Below are positions 51,052 through 59,410 of a stretch of 64,000 nucleotides of DNA, one piece after another (position 1 is the stretch's first letter; each line of letters begins with the position of its first letter). Source of the stretch: Acidimicrobiaceae bacterium (GTDB lineage Bacteria; Actinomycetota; Acidimicrobiia; Acidimicrobiales; UBA8190); the NCBI GenBank assembly GCA_003151475.1, contig PLXQ01000054.1, positions 189,529 to 253,528 of the forward strand. The letters are read 5' to 3'. Both the position numbers and the translations under genes were made by a program. The notes below the pieces were generated by a model. That model searched no databases, was not told where the DNA came from, and worked only from the letters and a program-made list of their open reading frames with translations.

Positions 51052-52700
51052 ATGGACTGGGCGAAATGAAAGACGTCGTCGGGGTCGTAGCGGCGCTTGA
51101 CCTGAACGAGCCGGGGGAGGTTCGAGCCGTAATAGGCATCGGCCCAGTCGACCAGGGTGGGATCGATGTAGTTCTGGTAGGCGGAGCGGCTGACGAACGG
51201 CGCCAGTGATGCCGCACTCTTTTGCAGCCAGCCCTTGGCCGCATCCACGGTGGCGGGCGGGTCGCCGGGGCCCCATGAGGTGGACGTCTGCATGGCGCAG
51301 AGCGCGGAGCGGTGGACGAAGGCCGTAGCGCCGGGGGCCACGGTGTTGATGGCGCCGCCGTGGGCGTCGAAGACGATGCCACCTCCCAGTTCCGGAACAC
51401 CGGTGTGGAGCGTCTCGACGGCCTGCACGCAGGTCGCCACCCCGGCGGTCGAGAGAGCCGAGATCACATAGGCGGAGGTCGCCGCGAACGATGAACGCGG
51501 CAGGGTGCCGGCGCCGGCTCCGGCGGGGGTAGCGGCCCCGGATCCGGTGAGGTGGCACTGGCTGACGGTGAGGTTTTCGCAGCCCGCCTCCACCAGCATG
51601 GTGTGGAGGTAGGGATCGGAGCCGACGAACTGACTGCTCGGTGTACCGGCCTGGGCCAGGAAGGGACGGAGAAGGCCGGTGAGGGTGGCCGCAGAACCGA
51701 CGAAGACGCCGTTCGATCGGACATTGAGGCCGTCGCTGCCGGCCGATTGGAGCTGGCAGTTGGACCAGAGCTCGTCGGGCGCCGACGCCGTCCAGGCCTG
51801 CCAGGCGCCGAGGACGTCGGCCGCCGCCGGCCAGGGCCAGTTGATGGTGAACAGCGTCAGCTCGGGAATGCGGTGGACGGCGAAGGTGAACGAGGTGACG
51901 ACGCCGAAGTTGCCCCCGCCCCCGCCCCGGCTGGCCCAGAAGAGATCGGCGTTCTGCGATGCATTGGCCGTGAGCAGTCGGCCGTCGGCCGTGACGGTGT
52001 CCAGCGACAGAAGGTTGTCGCAGGTGAGTCCGTACTTGCGGCCCACCACGCCGATGCCTCCGCCCAGGGTGAGCCCGGCGATCCCCACCGACGGACACGA
52101 GCCGGCGGGCAGGAGCAGACCCGTCTGGGAGAGCTGGTCGTAGACGTCGACGAGCTGTGTCCCGGCGCCGATGGTGCAGCGCATGGCGCCGGCGTCGGCG
52201 GCCACCGTGTTCATGCGGGAGACGTCGATGAGCAGTCCCGGTCCCGTCGAGTAACCGCCGTAGCTGTGTCCGCCGGCGCGCGGGGTGGCGGCGATGCCGT
52301 GGTGGCGGGCGAAGGAGATGCAGCGCTGGACGTCAGAGGCCGACGCGCAGTAGGCGACCGCCGCCGGATCGGTGGCGGCGAACTGGAGGTTGTAGAGAAG
52401 CTTGGCCGTGGCGTACGAGGCGCCGGTGGGCAGGACCAGGGATCCGCTGAGTGACTGGGCCAGAGCCGACCAGGCGGCCGGATCGAGCGGCTCCGTCGTC
52501 GTGGTGGTCTGAGCCGGCGCCGTGGTGGTCGATGCCGTGTAGCTGCGACGGAGTTGCCCGCTGCAACCGGCCAGGGAGCCGAAGAGAGCAGCACTCGTGG
52601 TGGCGCCGAGAGCGGCGGCGGCGCGGTGGAGGAATTGCCGGCGGTTCGTCGTGTCCGGGCCTATCGGGGTGTCCGGCCCGGTCGGGGTGTCTGGCAGCAT
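51027..52700 (-). CDS. Tat-exported FAD-linked oxidase, berberine-bridge type
   Basis: A 557-residue flavoprotein. The N-terminus has a Tat signal (NRRQFLHRAAAALG) ending in a lipobox (LAGC), so it is a likely exported lipoprotein. The PCMH FAD domain has RAGGHSYGGYSTGPGLLIDV (His for 8-alpha-histidyl-FAD) and KYGLTCDNLLSLD, with a Cys at the position of the second covalent link, so bicovalent FAD is predicted. The C-terminal BBE segment NYIDPTLVDWADAYYGSNLP is present. Such enzymes oxidise sugars or alkaloid-like alcohols. ATG 52700 places the twin arginines near residue 19; no SD is visible. It is divergent from a ureohydrolase. Confidence 0.88.
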   Translation of the reverse strand: MLPDTPTGPDTPIGPDTTNRRQFLHRAAAALGATTSAALFGSLAGCSGQLRRSYTASTTTAPAQTTTTTEPLDPAAWSALAQSLSGSLVLPTGASYATAKLLYNLQFAATDPAAVAYCASASDVQRCISFARHHGIAATPRAGGHSYGGYSTGPGLLIDVSRMNTVAADAGAMRCTIGAGTQLVDVYDQLSQTGLLLPAGSCPSVGIAGLTLGGGIGVVGRKYGLTCDNLLSLDTVTADGRLLTANASQNADLFWASRGGGGGNFGVVTSFTFAVHRIPELTLFTINWPWPAAADVLGAWQAWTASAPDELWSNCQLQSAGSDGLNVRSNGVFVGSAATLTGLLRPFLAQAGTPSSQFVGSDPYLHTMLVEAGCENLTVSQCHLTGSGAATPAGAGAGTLPRSSFAATSAYVISALSTAGVATCVQAVETLHTGVPELGGGIVFDAHGGAINTVAPGATAFVHRSALCAMQTSTSWGPGDPPATVDAAKGWLQKSAASLAPFVSRSAYQNYIDPTLVDWADAYYGSNLPRLVQVKRRYDPDDVFHFAQSIPTTLPHP

Positions 52701-52731
52701 GTGGTGGCGAGCATGCCAGAAGGGCGGACGG

Positions 52732-53754
52732 ATGCGACTCGGGAACATGTACGGACCGGATGCCACCTTCGTCGGTGTGCCCGCCGCCGACCTCGACGAG
52801 CCGAGCAGCTTCGAAGAGGCGTCGGCCGTGATCATCGGAGCGCCCTTCGACGGCGGGACCTCGCACCGCGCCGGCTGCCGGTTCGGTCCCCAGGCCATCA
52901 GATTCACCGACTACCTGCCGCACGACGGCCGGCGTCCGCATCTGGCTCTCGGCGTGGACCCGCTGGTCGAGTTGGGCGTGGTCGACATCGGCGACGTGGA
53001 GATGCCCTCCGGTGAGACCGAGAAATCGCTCCAACGACTGGAAGCGGCCGTCGAGACGGTGGCCCGCTCGGGGGCGGTGCCGGTGATCCTCGGCGGCGAC
53101 CACACGATCGCGCTGCCCGACGTGACCGGGGTGGCCCGACATGTCGGTTGGGGCCGGGTCTCGGTGATCCACTTCGACGCCCATGCCGACACCGGCAACA
53201 GCCAGTTCGGATCGCTACTCGGCCACGGCACGCCGATGCGGCGGCTGATCGAGTCGGGCGCCACCCGGGGCGACCGCTTTCTGCAGATCGGCCTGCGGGG
53301 CTACTGGCCCGAACCCGAGACGCTGGCCTGGATGGCCGAGCAGGGGATGCGGAGCTACGAGATGACCGAGGTGATGGCACGGGGCCTCGACGCCTGTCTG
53401 ACCGAAGCGTGCGCGGTCGCCATGGACGACTGTGACGCCGTGTTCCTCTCGGTGGACGTCGACGTCGTCGATCCCGGGTCCGCCCCGGGCACGGGGACGC
53501 CCGAACCAGGGGGGCTGTCGGCCCGGGCCCTGCTCGACGCCGTCCGGCGGATCGCCATGGAGGTGCCGGTGGCCGGGATCGATGTGGTCGAGGTGGCCCC
53601 TCCCTACGACCACGCCGAGATCACGGCCTACCTGGCCAACCGGATCGTCCTGGAGGCCCTCTCGGGCCTGGCCTGGCGCCGCCGGCGGCTGGCCGGGGAG
53701 CCCGCCCGGGAGCCGGGGGACCCTCTTCTGGAGGGCCGGCGCCCACCCGGCTGA
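52732..53754 (+). CDS. Ureohydrolase (agmatinase/guanidinobutyrase-like)
   Basis: A 340-residue manganese enzyme of the arginase/agmatinase superfamily. Metal motifs are complete: GGDHT, IHFDAHADTG and SVDVDVVDPGSAPGTGTPEP. The N-terminal FVGVPAADLDEPSSFEEASA and GAPFDGGTSHRAGCRFGPQA match guanidinobutyrase/agmatinase rather than arginase. It should release urea from a guanidino compound. ATG 52732 has GAAGGGCGG upstream. The next gene begins 39 bp after its stop but has its own promoter-like sequence. Confidence 0.9.
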   Translation: MRLGNMYGPDATFVGVPAADLDEPSSFEEASAVIIGAPFDGGTSHRAGCRFGPQAIRFTDYLPHDGRRPHLALGVDPLVELGVVDIGDVEMPSGETEKSLQRLEAAVETVARSGAVPVILGGDHTIALPDVTGVARHVGWGRVSVIHFDAHADTGNSQFGSLLGHGTPMRRLIESGATRGDRFLQIGLRGYWPEPETLAWMAEQGMRSYEMTEVMARGLDACLTEACAVAMDDCDAVFLSVDVDVVDPGSAPGTGTPEPGGLSARALLDAVRRIAMEVPVAGIDVVEVAPPYDHAEITAYLANRIVLEALSGLAWRRRRLAGEPAREPGDPLLEGRRPPG

Positions 53755-53757
53755 CCC

Positions 53758-53786
53758 TTGCCTGAAACTAGAACACGTTCTAATCT
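53758..53786 (+). promoter_or_regulatory. KstR-like operator within a putative leaderless promoter
   Basis: TAGAACACGTTCTA (53769-53782) fits the mycobacterial KstR consensus TNNAACNNGTTNNA exactly and is a 6 bp inverted repeat with a 2 bp centre. It lies between TTGCCT (53758-53763) and TAATCT (53781-53786), spaced 17 bp. The start point would fall at the ATG of the methyltransferase gene (53794), suggesting a leaderless mRNA. Confidence 0.65.
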
Positions 53787-53793
53787 CGGGGAA

Positions 53794-54540
53794 ATGGAGA
53801 GAGGAGCCCGGTACGACGAGATCGGATCGGTCTACGCCCGGCACCGCCGGCCCGACTCGAGAGTGGCCCGGCAGATTGTGGGCGCCCTCGGCGATGCCGG
53901 CCGGGTGGTGAACGTCGGCGCCGGGACCGGCTCCTACGAGCCCGACGACCGGGCCGTGGTGGCCGTGGAGCCGTCGGGGGTGATGATCGGGCAACGCCCG
54001 CCGGGATCGGCACCGGTGGTGCAAGCATGGGCCGAGGCGCTGCCCTTCGCCGACGGGGCCTTCGACGCCGCTCTGGCCGTCTTCACCATCCACCACTGGG
54101 CCGATATCGCCGGCGGCCTGGCCGAGATCAGCCGGGTCGCCCGACGACTGGTGATCTTCAGCTTCGATCCGTCCGTGCACAATGCGTTCTGGCTGTTCGA
54201 GGACTACCTGCCCGAGTCGAACGCGCTGGCGTCGAGCAACATCATCACCCCCGCGGCGGTGGCCGATCTGGTCGGCGCCGATCGGATCGAGGTGGTGGCC
54301 GTGCCCGGCGACTGCATCGACGGTTTCAACTGGGCCTACTGGCGTCGGCCCGAGGCTTATCTCGACCCCGAGGTCCGGGCCTGCATCTCGGGCCTGGCCC
54401 TGCTCGACGACGAGATGGTGGCGCAGCGGATGGCCATGCTCGCGAGTGATCTCGAGGACGGGACGTGGGAGAGCCGTCACGGCCATCTCCTGGCTCTCGA
54501 CAGCATCGACGGCGGTCTCCGGCTCGTCGTGCGGGACTGA
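53794..54540 (+). CDS. Class I SAM-dependent methyltransferase
   Basis: A 248-residue methyltransferase. Motif I is VVNVGAGTGSYE, the acidic end of strand 2 is VVAVEPSGVMIGQRP, motif post-I/II is ALPFADGAFDAALAVFTIHH, and motif III is RVARRLVIFSF. It belongs to the UbiE/Methyltransf_11 type and acts on small molecules; the substrate is unknown. ATG 53794 lacks an SD and probably begins a leaderless transcript. A P450 gene starts 5 bp after its stop. The KstR-like site upstream hints at a link to sterol or lipid catabolism (inference). Confidence 0.88.
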   Translation: MERGARYDEIGSVYARHRRPDSRVARQIVGALGDAGRVVNVGAGTGSYEPDDRAVVAVEPSGVMIGQRPPGSAPVVQAWAEALPFADGAFDAALAVFTIHHWADIAGGLAEISRVARRLVIFSFDPSVHNAFWLFEDYLPESNALASSNIITPAAVADLVGADRIEVVAVPGDCIDGFNWAYWRRPEAYLDPEVRACISGLALLDDEMVAQRMAMLASDLEDGTWESRHGHLLALDSIDGGLRLVVRD

Positions 54541-54545
54541 CCCCG

Positions 54546-55805
54546 ATGCGACTCGACGAGATCGACCTGACCGATCTGGACCGCTTCGTCGGGGGTTTCC
54601 CCGACGAGGTGTTCACGGCGCTGCGTCACGAGGCGCCGGTGTGGTGGCACCCGCCGACGAGCCACACGCCGAACGGGACCGGCTTCTGGGTGGTGAGCAG
54701 CCACGGCCATGTGACGGAGGTGGTGAGCGACGCGACGATGTTCTCCTCGGCCGGGGTGGCCGACGCCGAGGGCGGGGGGACGCTGATCGAAGACCTTCCC
54801 TACGGGTTCGCCGCCGGGGTGCTTCTGAACATGATGGACGACCCCCGTCACCAGCGGATCCGGCGCTTGGTGACGCCCGCCGTGGCGCCCCGGGCCCTGG
54901 CGCTGCTCGAGGACGAGCTCCGGGCGCGGACCGGCGCCATCCTCGACTCCGTCGCCGGCCGGGGTCGGTGCGACTTCTTGATGGAGGTGGCCGTCGAGTT
55001 GCCGCTGCAGGCGACGGCCATGCTGATGGGGATACCGAACGAGGACCGGCACGACCTGATGAAGTGGTCGGGCGCCAGCCTGACCTACGACGACCGGGAG
55101 CTCGGTCAGACGAGCGCGGCGGTGCAGGAGGCCTCGGCCGCCATGGCCGCCTACGGAGCGGCGCTGGTGGCGGCCAAGCGCCACTGCGGGGGCAGCGACA
55201 TGCTCGCTACCGTGGCCGGGGCCGCCATCGAAGGCGACGACGGAGCTCTCGAAGCGCTGTCCGAGCTCGAGCTGCTGATGTTCTTCAACCTCCTCGTGGC
55301 CGCCGGTTCGGAAACCACGCGCAACGCCATCGCGCTGGGCATGGCGGCGCTGATCGAGCACCCCGAACAATGGGCTCTCCTGCAGTCAGACGGCAGCTTG
55401 CTTCCCGGCGCTGTCGAGGAGATCCTGCGGTGGTCGAGTCCGACTCTTTACAACCGGCGGACCGCCACGGCCGACACCGAGGTGGCCGGTCGCCGGATCC
55501 GCCGGGGCGACAAGGTGACCTTGTGGTGGGTGTCGGCCAACCGCGACGAGGACGTCTTCAACGATCCGTTTCTCTTCGATGTCCGGCGGAGCCCCAATCC
55601 CCATCTGGCCTTCGGCTACCGGAGCCATTTCTGTCTGGGCGCCAACCTGGCCCGGATGGAGATCAGGATCATGCTCGAAGAGCTGCTGGCCCGCTTCGCC
55701 GACTTCTCGCTGGACGGTCCCATCGAACGGTTCCGGACCAACAAGCACGCCGGGGTGAAGCACATGCCGGTGACGTTCCGTCGGCTCGGCGCCGGCGTGC
55801 CTTAG
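54546..55805 (+). CDS. Cytochrome P450 (CYP125/142-like class)
   Basis: A 419-residue soluble bacterial P450. The I-helix motif is VAAGSETTRNAI, the K-helix ExxR is EEILRW, and the heme loop is FGYRSHFCLGANLAR with Cys as ligand. The canonical Gly of FxxGxxxCxG is Arg here. The overall pattern (NMMDDPRHQRIRRLVTPAVA, YNRRTATADTEVAGRRI) resembles steroid-side-chain P450s of the CYP125/CYP142 type. It is co-transcribed with the methyltransferase and overlaps the convergent cyclase gene by 4 bp at the stops. Confidence 0.9.
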   Translation: MRLDEIDLTDLDRFVGGFPDEVFTALRHEAPVWWHPPTSHTPNGTGFWVVSSHGHVTEVVSDATMFSSAGVADAEGGGTLIEDLPYGFAAGVLLNMMDDPRHQRIRRLVTPAVAPRALALLEDELRARTGAILDSVAGRGRCDFLMEVAVELPLQATAMLMGIPNEDRHDLMKWSGASLTYDDRELGQTSAAVQEASAAMAAYGAALVAAKRHCGGSDMLATVAGAAIEGDDGALEALSELELLMFFNLLVAAGSETTRNAIALGMAALIEHPEQWALLQSDGSLLPGAVEEILRWSSPTLYNRRTATADTEVAGRRIRRGDKVTLWWVSANRDEDVFNDPFLFDVRRSPNPHLAFGYRSHFCLGANLARMEIRIMLEELLARFADFSLDGPIERFRTNKHAGVKHMPVTFRRLGAGVP

Positions 55806-56488
55806 CGCATCCAGACCTCGCGGATACTGCCCGGCTCCTCGCGGACGACGGGCACCGGGCGCTCCACCCAGGTCTCGAGGCAACTGTCGGAACAGAACAA
55901 CAAGGTGGCGCCGTTGGCGTCGCGTCGACGCTCGTAGGCGGTGGCGTCGGTGAGTGGGATATGGCACACCGGGTCGGGAATGGCCCCGTGGGCCGGTTCG
56001 TTCAGGCACAGGCGGACGACGGTGAGGGGTTGCTCGATGCCGCGCAAGACGACCTCGTGGCTCGATTCCGCACACGCCCAGGCCGGGAGCTCGGGCACCA
56101 GCTCGGGCAGGGCCAGCACCTCGTGGCCTTCGGCCAGGTCGCAGAGACGGGCGGCCACGTTCACGGCGTGGCCGATGTAGTCGTCGCCCTCCAGGAGGAT
56201 GACGTGGCCGATGGTGATGCCGCACTTGACCTTGATCGGTTCCGGGAGGGACTCCGCCGCGAACTTCAATTCCAGGGCGGCGGCGAGGAGGGGTTTGGAG
56301 TCGACGCTCACGAGCATGGCGCCGTCGCCCAGCCACTTGGCGATACGGACGGCCCGTCGGGAACAGATCTCCCGGAGAGTCGAGCGGAAGACGGCAATGA
56401 CGCTCACGGCCCGCTCGTCGCCTTCGGTCTCGGTCAGGGCGGTGAAGCCTGCGAGATCGACGAAGGCGAATGTCCGGCGCACTCGCAC
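55802..56488 (-). CDS. Class III adenylate/guanylate cyclase domain with C-terminal YHS-like domain
   Basis: A 228-residue cytosolic protein. Residues 1-165 form a class III nucleotide cyclase domain: FAFVDLAGFTALTETEGD holds the first metal Asp, WLGDGAMLVSV the second, and HAVNVAARLCDLAE the transition-state Asn and Arg, so it should be active. From about residue 175, DPVCHIPLTDATAYERRRD and LLFCSDSCLETWVERP form a YHS/TRASH-like metal-binding domain. A metal-sensing cyclase is a fair inference. The start is GTG 56488 or 56482. Confidence 0.85.
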   Translation of the reverse strand: MRVRRTFAFVDLAGFTALTETEGDERAVSVIAVFRSTLREICSRRAVRIAKWLGDGAMLVSVDSKPLLAAALELKFAAESLPEPIKVKCGITIGHVILLEGDDYIGHAVNVAARLCDLAEGHEVLALPELVPELPAWACAESSHEVVLRGIEQPLTVVRLCLNEPAHGAIPDPVCHIPLTDATAYERRRDANGATLLFCSDSCLETWVERPVPVVREEPGSIREVWMR

Positions 56489-56510
56489 GCCAGAATGATC
56501 CCACAGGGGA

Positions 56511-56966
56511 TCAGCCGCCCGAGCACTCCTCGGATTCAATTGCGGCGATCTCGTCGAGGCGCGGGACGTGGCGTCCACCTTGGAAGGTGGCTTCGATGAA
56601 GACGTCGAGGATCGTGATGGCCAGCTCGGGGGCCACGAAGCGGGCCCCCATGGAGAGGACGTTGGCGTTGTTGTGATTCCGGGCCAGCCGGGCCGTCGTC
56701 TCGTCGTGGCAGAGCGCGGCACGGACCCCGTGGACCTTGTTGGCCGAGATGGCCTCGCCCTGGCCGCTTCCCCCGAGGACGATGCCCAAGTCGGCGTCAC
56801 CCCCGACGACGACCCGTGCCGCCGCCGCGCAGAAAATCGGGTAGTCGACCGGCTCCTCCGAGTGGGTACCCACGTCGCTCACCTCGTGGCCGTCGGCGAT
56901 GAGATGGTCGGCCAGGATCTTCTTGAGCCGGAAGCCGGCGTGGTCGGAACCGAGGACGAAGCGCAT
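56511..56966 (-). CDS. rpiB: Ribose-5-phosphate isomerase B
   Basis: A 151-residue RpiB/LacAB-fold isomerase interconverting ribose-5-P and ribulose-5-P in the pentose phosphate pathway. LGSDHAGFRLKKILADHLIA is the N-terminal signature. The active-site strand GIVLGGSGQGEAISANKVHG lacks the E. coli-type Cys and has Glu instead, as in mycobacterial RpiB. RNHNNANVLSMGAR is the phosphate-site region. ATG 56966 was preferred over TTG 56978. The next gene downstream on this strand is the cyclase, 22 bp away. Confidence 0.93.
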   Translation of the reverse strand: MRFVLGSDHAGFRLKKILADHLIADGHEVSDVGTHSEEPVDYPIFCAAAARVVVGGDADLGIVLGGSGQGEAISANKVHGVRAALCHDETTARLARNHNNANVLSMGARFVAPELAITILDVFIEATFQGGRHVPRLDEIAAIESEECSGG

Positions 56967-57004
56967 GACCACAGCCAACTCGGGCGACGACGGTCCCGCA
57001 AGGC

Positions 57005-57087
57005 GCGAGCTCCGGACGAAGAGATGCGAGGTGCGGACGAAGAGGCGCGAGGTCCGGACGAAGAGGTGCGAGGTGCGGACAAGAGAG
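57005..57087. repeat. 21 bp tandem repeat, about 4 copies
   Basis: Four copies of a 21 bp unit beginning gcgaggtgcggacgaagag, with point differences. It lies between divergent rpiB and tag, ending 27 bp before the tag start. Confidence 0.93.
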
Positions 57088-57114
57088 ATAGAACGGTGCG
57101 GTGGTGAGGAACCG

Positions 57115-57711
57115 GTGACCAGCGAGGGCGGCCGCTGCTCGTGGGCCGACTCGAGCGAAGCGATGCGGCTCTACCACGACGAGGAGTGGGGGGTGCCCCT
57201 GCGCGACGAGTCGCAGCTGTTCGAACGGCTGACTCTGGAGGGGGCCCAGGCCGGACTCAGCTGGGCGCTGATCCTCTCCAAGCGCGAGGGCTACCGCCGT
57301 CTCTTCGCCGGCTTCGACCCCGCCGTCGTGGCCCGGTTCGAGCAGAGCGATGTCGACCGACTGCTCACCGACGCCGGCATCGTGCGCAATCGGGCCAAGA
57401 TCGGCTCCACCGTCTCCAATGCCCAGGTGATCGAGTCGCTGCACGAGGCGAGTGAGAGCCTGAGCGCGATCCTCTGGTCCTTCGTCGACGGTGCCACCGT
57501 GCACAACGCCTGGGCCGCCATGGGCGATATGCCCGCCACCACGCCGGTCTCGACGGCGATGAGCAAGGAGCTGCGCCGCCGCGGCTTTCGCTTCGTGGGC
57601 CCGACGACCTGTTACGCCACCATGCAGGCGGCGGGCCTGGTGAACGACCACGTGGTGAGCTGCCCACGGTGGCGCCAGCTGGGCGGGAAACCGGATCGGC
57701 CCAGGCGGTAG
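57115..57711 (+). CDS. tag: DNA-3-methyladenine glycosylase I
   Basis: A 198-residue base-excision repair enzyme that removes 3-methyladenine. The zinc-snap ligands are present: Cys near residue 7 (RCSWADSS), His in LYHDEEWGVPLRDESQLFER, and the C-terminal His and Cys in NDHVVSC. QAGLSWALILSKREGYRRLF contains the base-pocket Trp and HhH-adjacent helix. GTG 57115 has GAGGA just upstream. The 54-residue protein gene follows after 10 bp. Confidence 0.93.
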   Translation: MTSEGGRCSWADSSEAMRLYHDEEWGVPLRDESQLFERLTLEGAQAGLSWALILSKREGYRRLFAGFDPAVVARFEQSDVDRLLTDAGIVRNRAKIGSTVSNAQVIESLHEASESLSAILWSFVDGATVHNAWAAMGDMPATTPVSTAMSKELRRRGFRFVGPTTCYATMQAAGLVNDHVVSCPRWRQLGGKPDRPRR

Positions 57712-57721
57712 GGTCGAAGCC

Positions 57722-57886
57722 GTGACCGACAACTTCGATATCCGCCCCGGCGGGTCCGACCGGTCCCCCGATGCAGACGGCCCTGCCGACCCCGACGACG
57801 AGCTGATCGACGAGGCCAGCGAGGAGTCGTTCCCGGCCAGCGACAGCCCGTCGTCGTGGGCCGGGCCCCCCTCCGAGACCCGTTAG
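57722..57886 (+). CDS. 54-residue conserved acidic protein
   Basis: A very short protein from GTG 57722 to TAG 57886. Its C-terminal half reads DELIDEASEESFPASDSPSS, which carries the EESFPASD(P/S)P(S/A)W motif of a small family widespread in bacteria. It is acidic, probably disordered and cytosolic. It sits 10 bp after tag and 35 bp before an LLM oxidoreductase, so it is probably co-transcribed with them. No function is known. Confidence 0.7.
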   Translation: MTDNFDIRPGGSDRSPDADGPADPDDELIDEASEESFPASDSPSSWAGPPSETR

Positions 57887-57921
57887 TTCCTGCGCGCGGC
57901 GTTTCCCGGCGACGAGCGGAC

Positions 57922-58764
57922 ATGGATATCGGCGTCACCGCCTTCCTGACCGACCTGGCCATGGCTCCCGATGCCTTTGCCCGGGCCGCCGAGGAGCGGG
58001 GCTATCACTCGCTCTATCTTCCCGAGCACACCCATCTCCCTGTCGCCGGGGCCAGCCCGCCGTCGCTCGTCGACGGTGTCCATGTCGAGGACTACCGGCG
58101 CAGTCTCGATCCGTTCACGGCACTGGCCGCCGCCGCGGCGGTGACCGACAGGATCCTTCTGGGCACGGGGATCTCTCTGGTGGCCCAACACGATCCCATC
58201 GTCCTGGCCAAGCAGATCGCCACCCTGGATCATCTCTCGGCCGGACGCTTCGTCCTCGGGATGGGCTACGGCTGGAACAGACAGGAGGCGGCCGACCACG
58301 GGGTGGACTTCGACGCCCGGCGGGCCATCGCCCGGGAGAAGGTTCTGTGCATGCAGGCCCTGTGGGAAAGAGACGAGGCCTCGTTCGACGGTCACTGGGT
58401 GAAGCTCCCGCCGTCGTACTCCTGGCCGAAGCCGGTGCAGAGACCTCGGGTGCGGACGCTGATCGGCGGCGGAGCCGGACCGAAGCTCTTCGAAGCCGTG
58501 GCCGACTACGCCGACGGTTGGATGCCCATCGGTGGCGCCGGCATGGGCGAGGCCCTGCCGCAACTGCGCCGGGTCTTCGAAGAGGCGGGCCGCGATCCGA
58601 AGACGCTCCACGTGGTGCCGTTCGGGACGATTCCCGATGAGGGCAAGCTCGAGCACTACGCCTCTCTCGGGATCACGGAGGTTGTGCTCCGGGTGCCATC
58701 GGGCCGCGAAAACGAGATGCTCGGAGTCCTCGACGACTATGCGCACTTCCTGACATCGGCCTGA
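57922..58764 (+). CDS. F420-dependent LLM-class oxidoreductase
   Basis: A 280-residue luciferase-like TIM-barrel enzyme of the short, probable-F420-dependent group. Recognisable are MDIGVTAFLTDLAMAPDAFA, GYHSLYLPEHTHLPV, LLGTGISLVAQHDPIVLAKQ and GRFVLGMGYGWNRQEAADHG, the last being the F420/FMN phosphate-binding turn. The substrate is unknown. ATG 57922 was chosen. It is the third gene downstream of tag on the same strand. Confidence 0.9.
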   Translation: MDIGVTAFLTDLAMAPDAFARAAEERGYHSLYLPEHTHLPVAGASPPSLVDGVHVEDYRRSLDPFTALAAAAAVTDRILLGTGISLVAQHDPIVLAKQIATLDHLSAGRFVLGMGYGWNRQEAADHGVDFDARRAIAREKVLCMQALWERDEASFDGHWVKLPPSYSWPKPVQRPRVRTLIGGGAGPKLFEAVADYADGWMPIGGAGMGEALPQLRRVFEEAGRDPKTLHVVPFGTIPDEGKLEHYASLGITEVVLRVPSGRENEMLGVLDDYAHFLTSA

Positions 58765-58828
58765 CCCGCCACCGCCACGAGCCCCCCAGCGGGTAAATTG
58801 GCAGGTCACGTCAGGAAAGGACCCGGGC

Positions 58829-59353
58829 ATGCGTTTGACCAGAATTTCCGCGCTGATAGGCACAGCAGCCGTGGCGCTGTTGACGGCGGCGTGTGGAAGC
58901 TCGACCACCCCCACACCGGGACCGGCGGCGTCACCGACGACGACCACGCTTCCCCCCGTCTCGGCCCCGACGGCGGCGGGGACCTTCGGAACCCGCCCGC
59001 CGGTCGTGACCGTTCCCACTGGCCCACCGCCGACGGTGCTCCAGGCGAGCGACCTGATCACCGGAACCGGGGCCGTGGCCAAGAAGGGTTCTACGGTCAC
59101 TGTCCAGTACGTCTTGGTCAGCTACGCCACCGATGCCGTGATCCAGTCGTCGTGGGACAGTTCGTCGTTCTCCTTCAAGCTGGGTGAAGGCCAGGTCATC
59201 CCCGGATGGGACAAGGGTGTGGTGGGAATGAAGGTCGGCGGCCGACGCGAGCTGATCATCCCGCCCGCTCTCGGCTACGGCTCGATGGCGCAACAGGGCA
59301 TACCGCCCAACTCCACCCTGGTCTTCATCGTCGACGTCCTGAAGGTCGCCTGA
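58829..59353 (+). CDS. FKBP-type peptidyl-prolyl isomerase lipoprotein
   Basis: A 174-residue exported lipoprotein. The signal peptide ends in LTAAC (lipobox, Cys22), followed by a Pro/Thr-rich linker and an FKBP domain from about residue 70: GSTVTVQYVLVSYATDAVIQ, LGEGQVIPGWDKGVVGMKVG and LIIPPALGYG, with the usual rotamase-pocket residues. It is a likely cell-surface folding catalyst. ATG 58829 was chosen. It is followed by the convergent LysM transglycosylase gene. Confidence 0.92.
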   Translation: MRLTRISALIGTAAVALLTAACGSSTTPTPGPAASPTTTTLPPVSAPTAAGTFGTRPPVVTVPTGPPPTVLQASDLITGTGAVAKKGSTVTVQYVLVSYATDAVIQSSWDSSSFSFKLGEGQVIPGWDKGVVGMKVGGRRELIIPPALGYGSMAQQGIPPNSTLVFIVDVLKVA

Positions 59354-59410
59354 CCTTTCCGGCGCAAGTGCCGCCCGTCGGTCGGTGAACGGTGTTTCTG
59401 ACCGGGAGGG

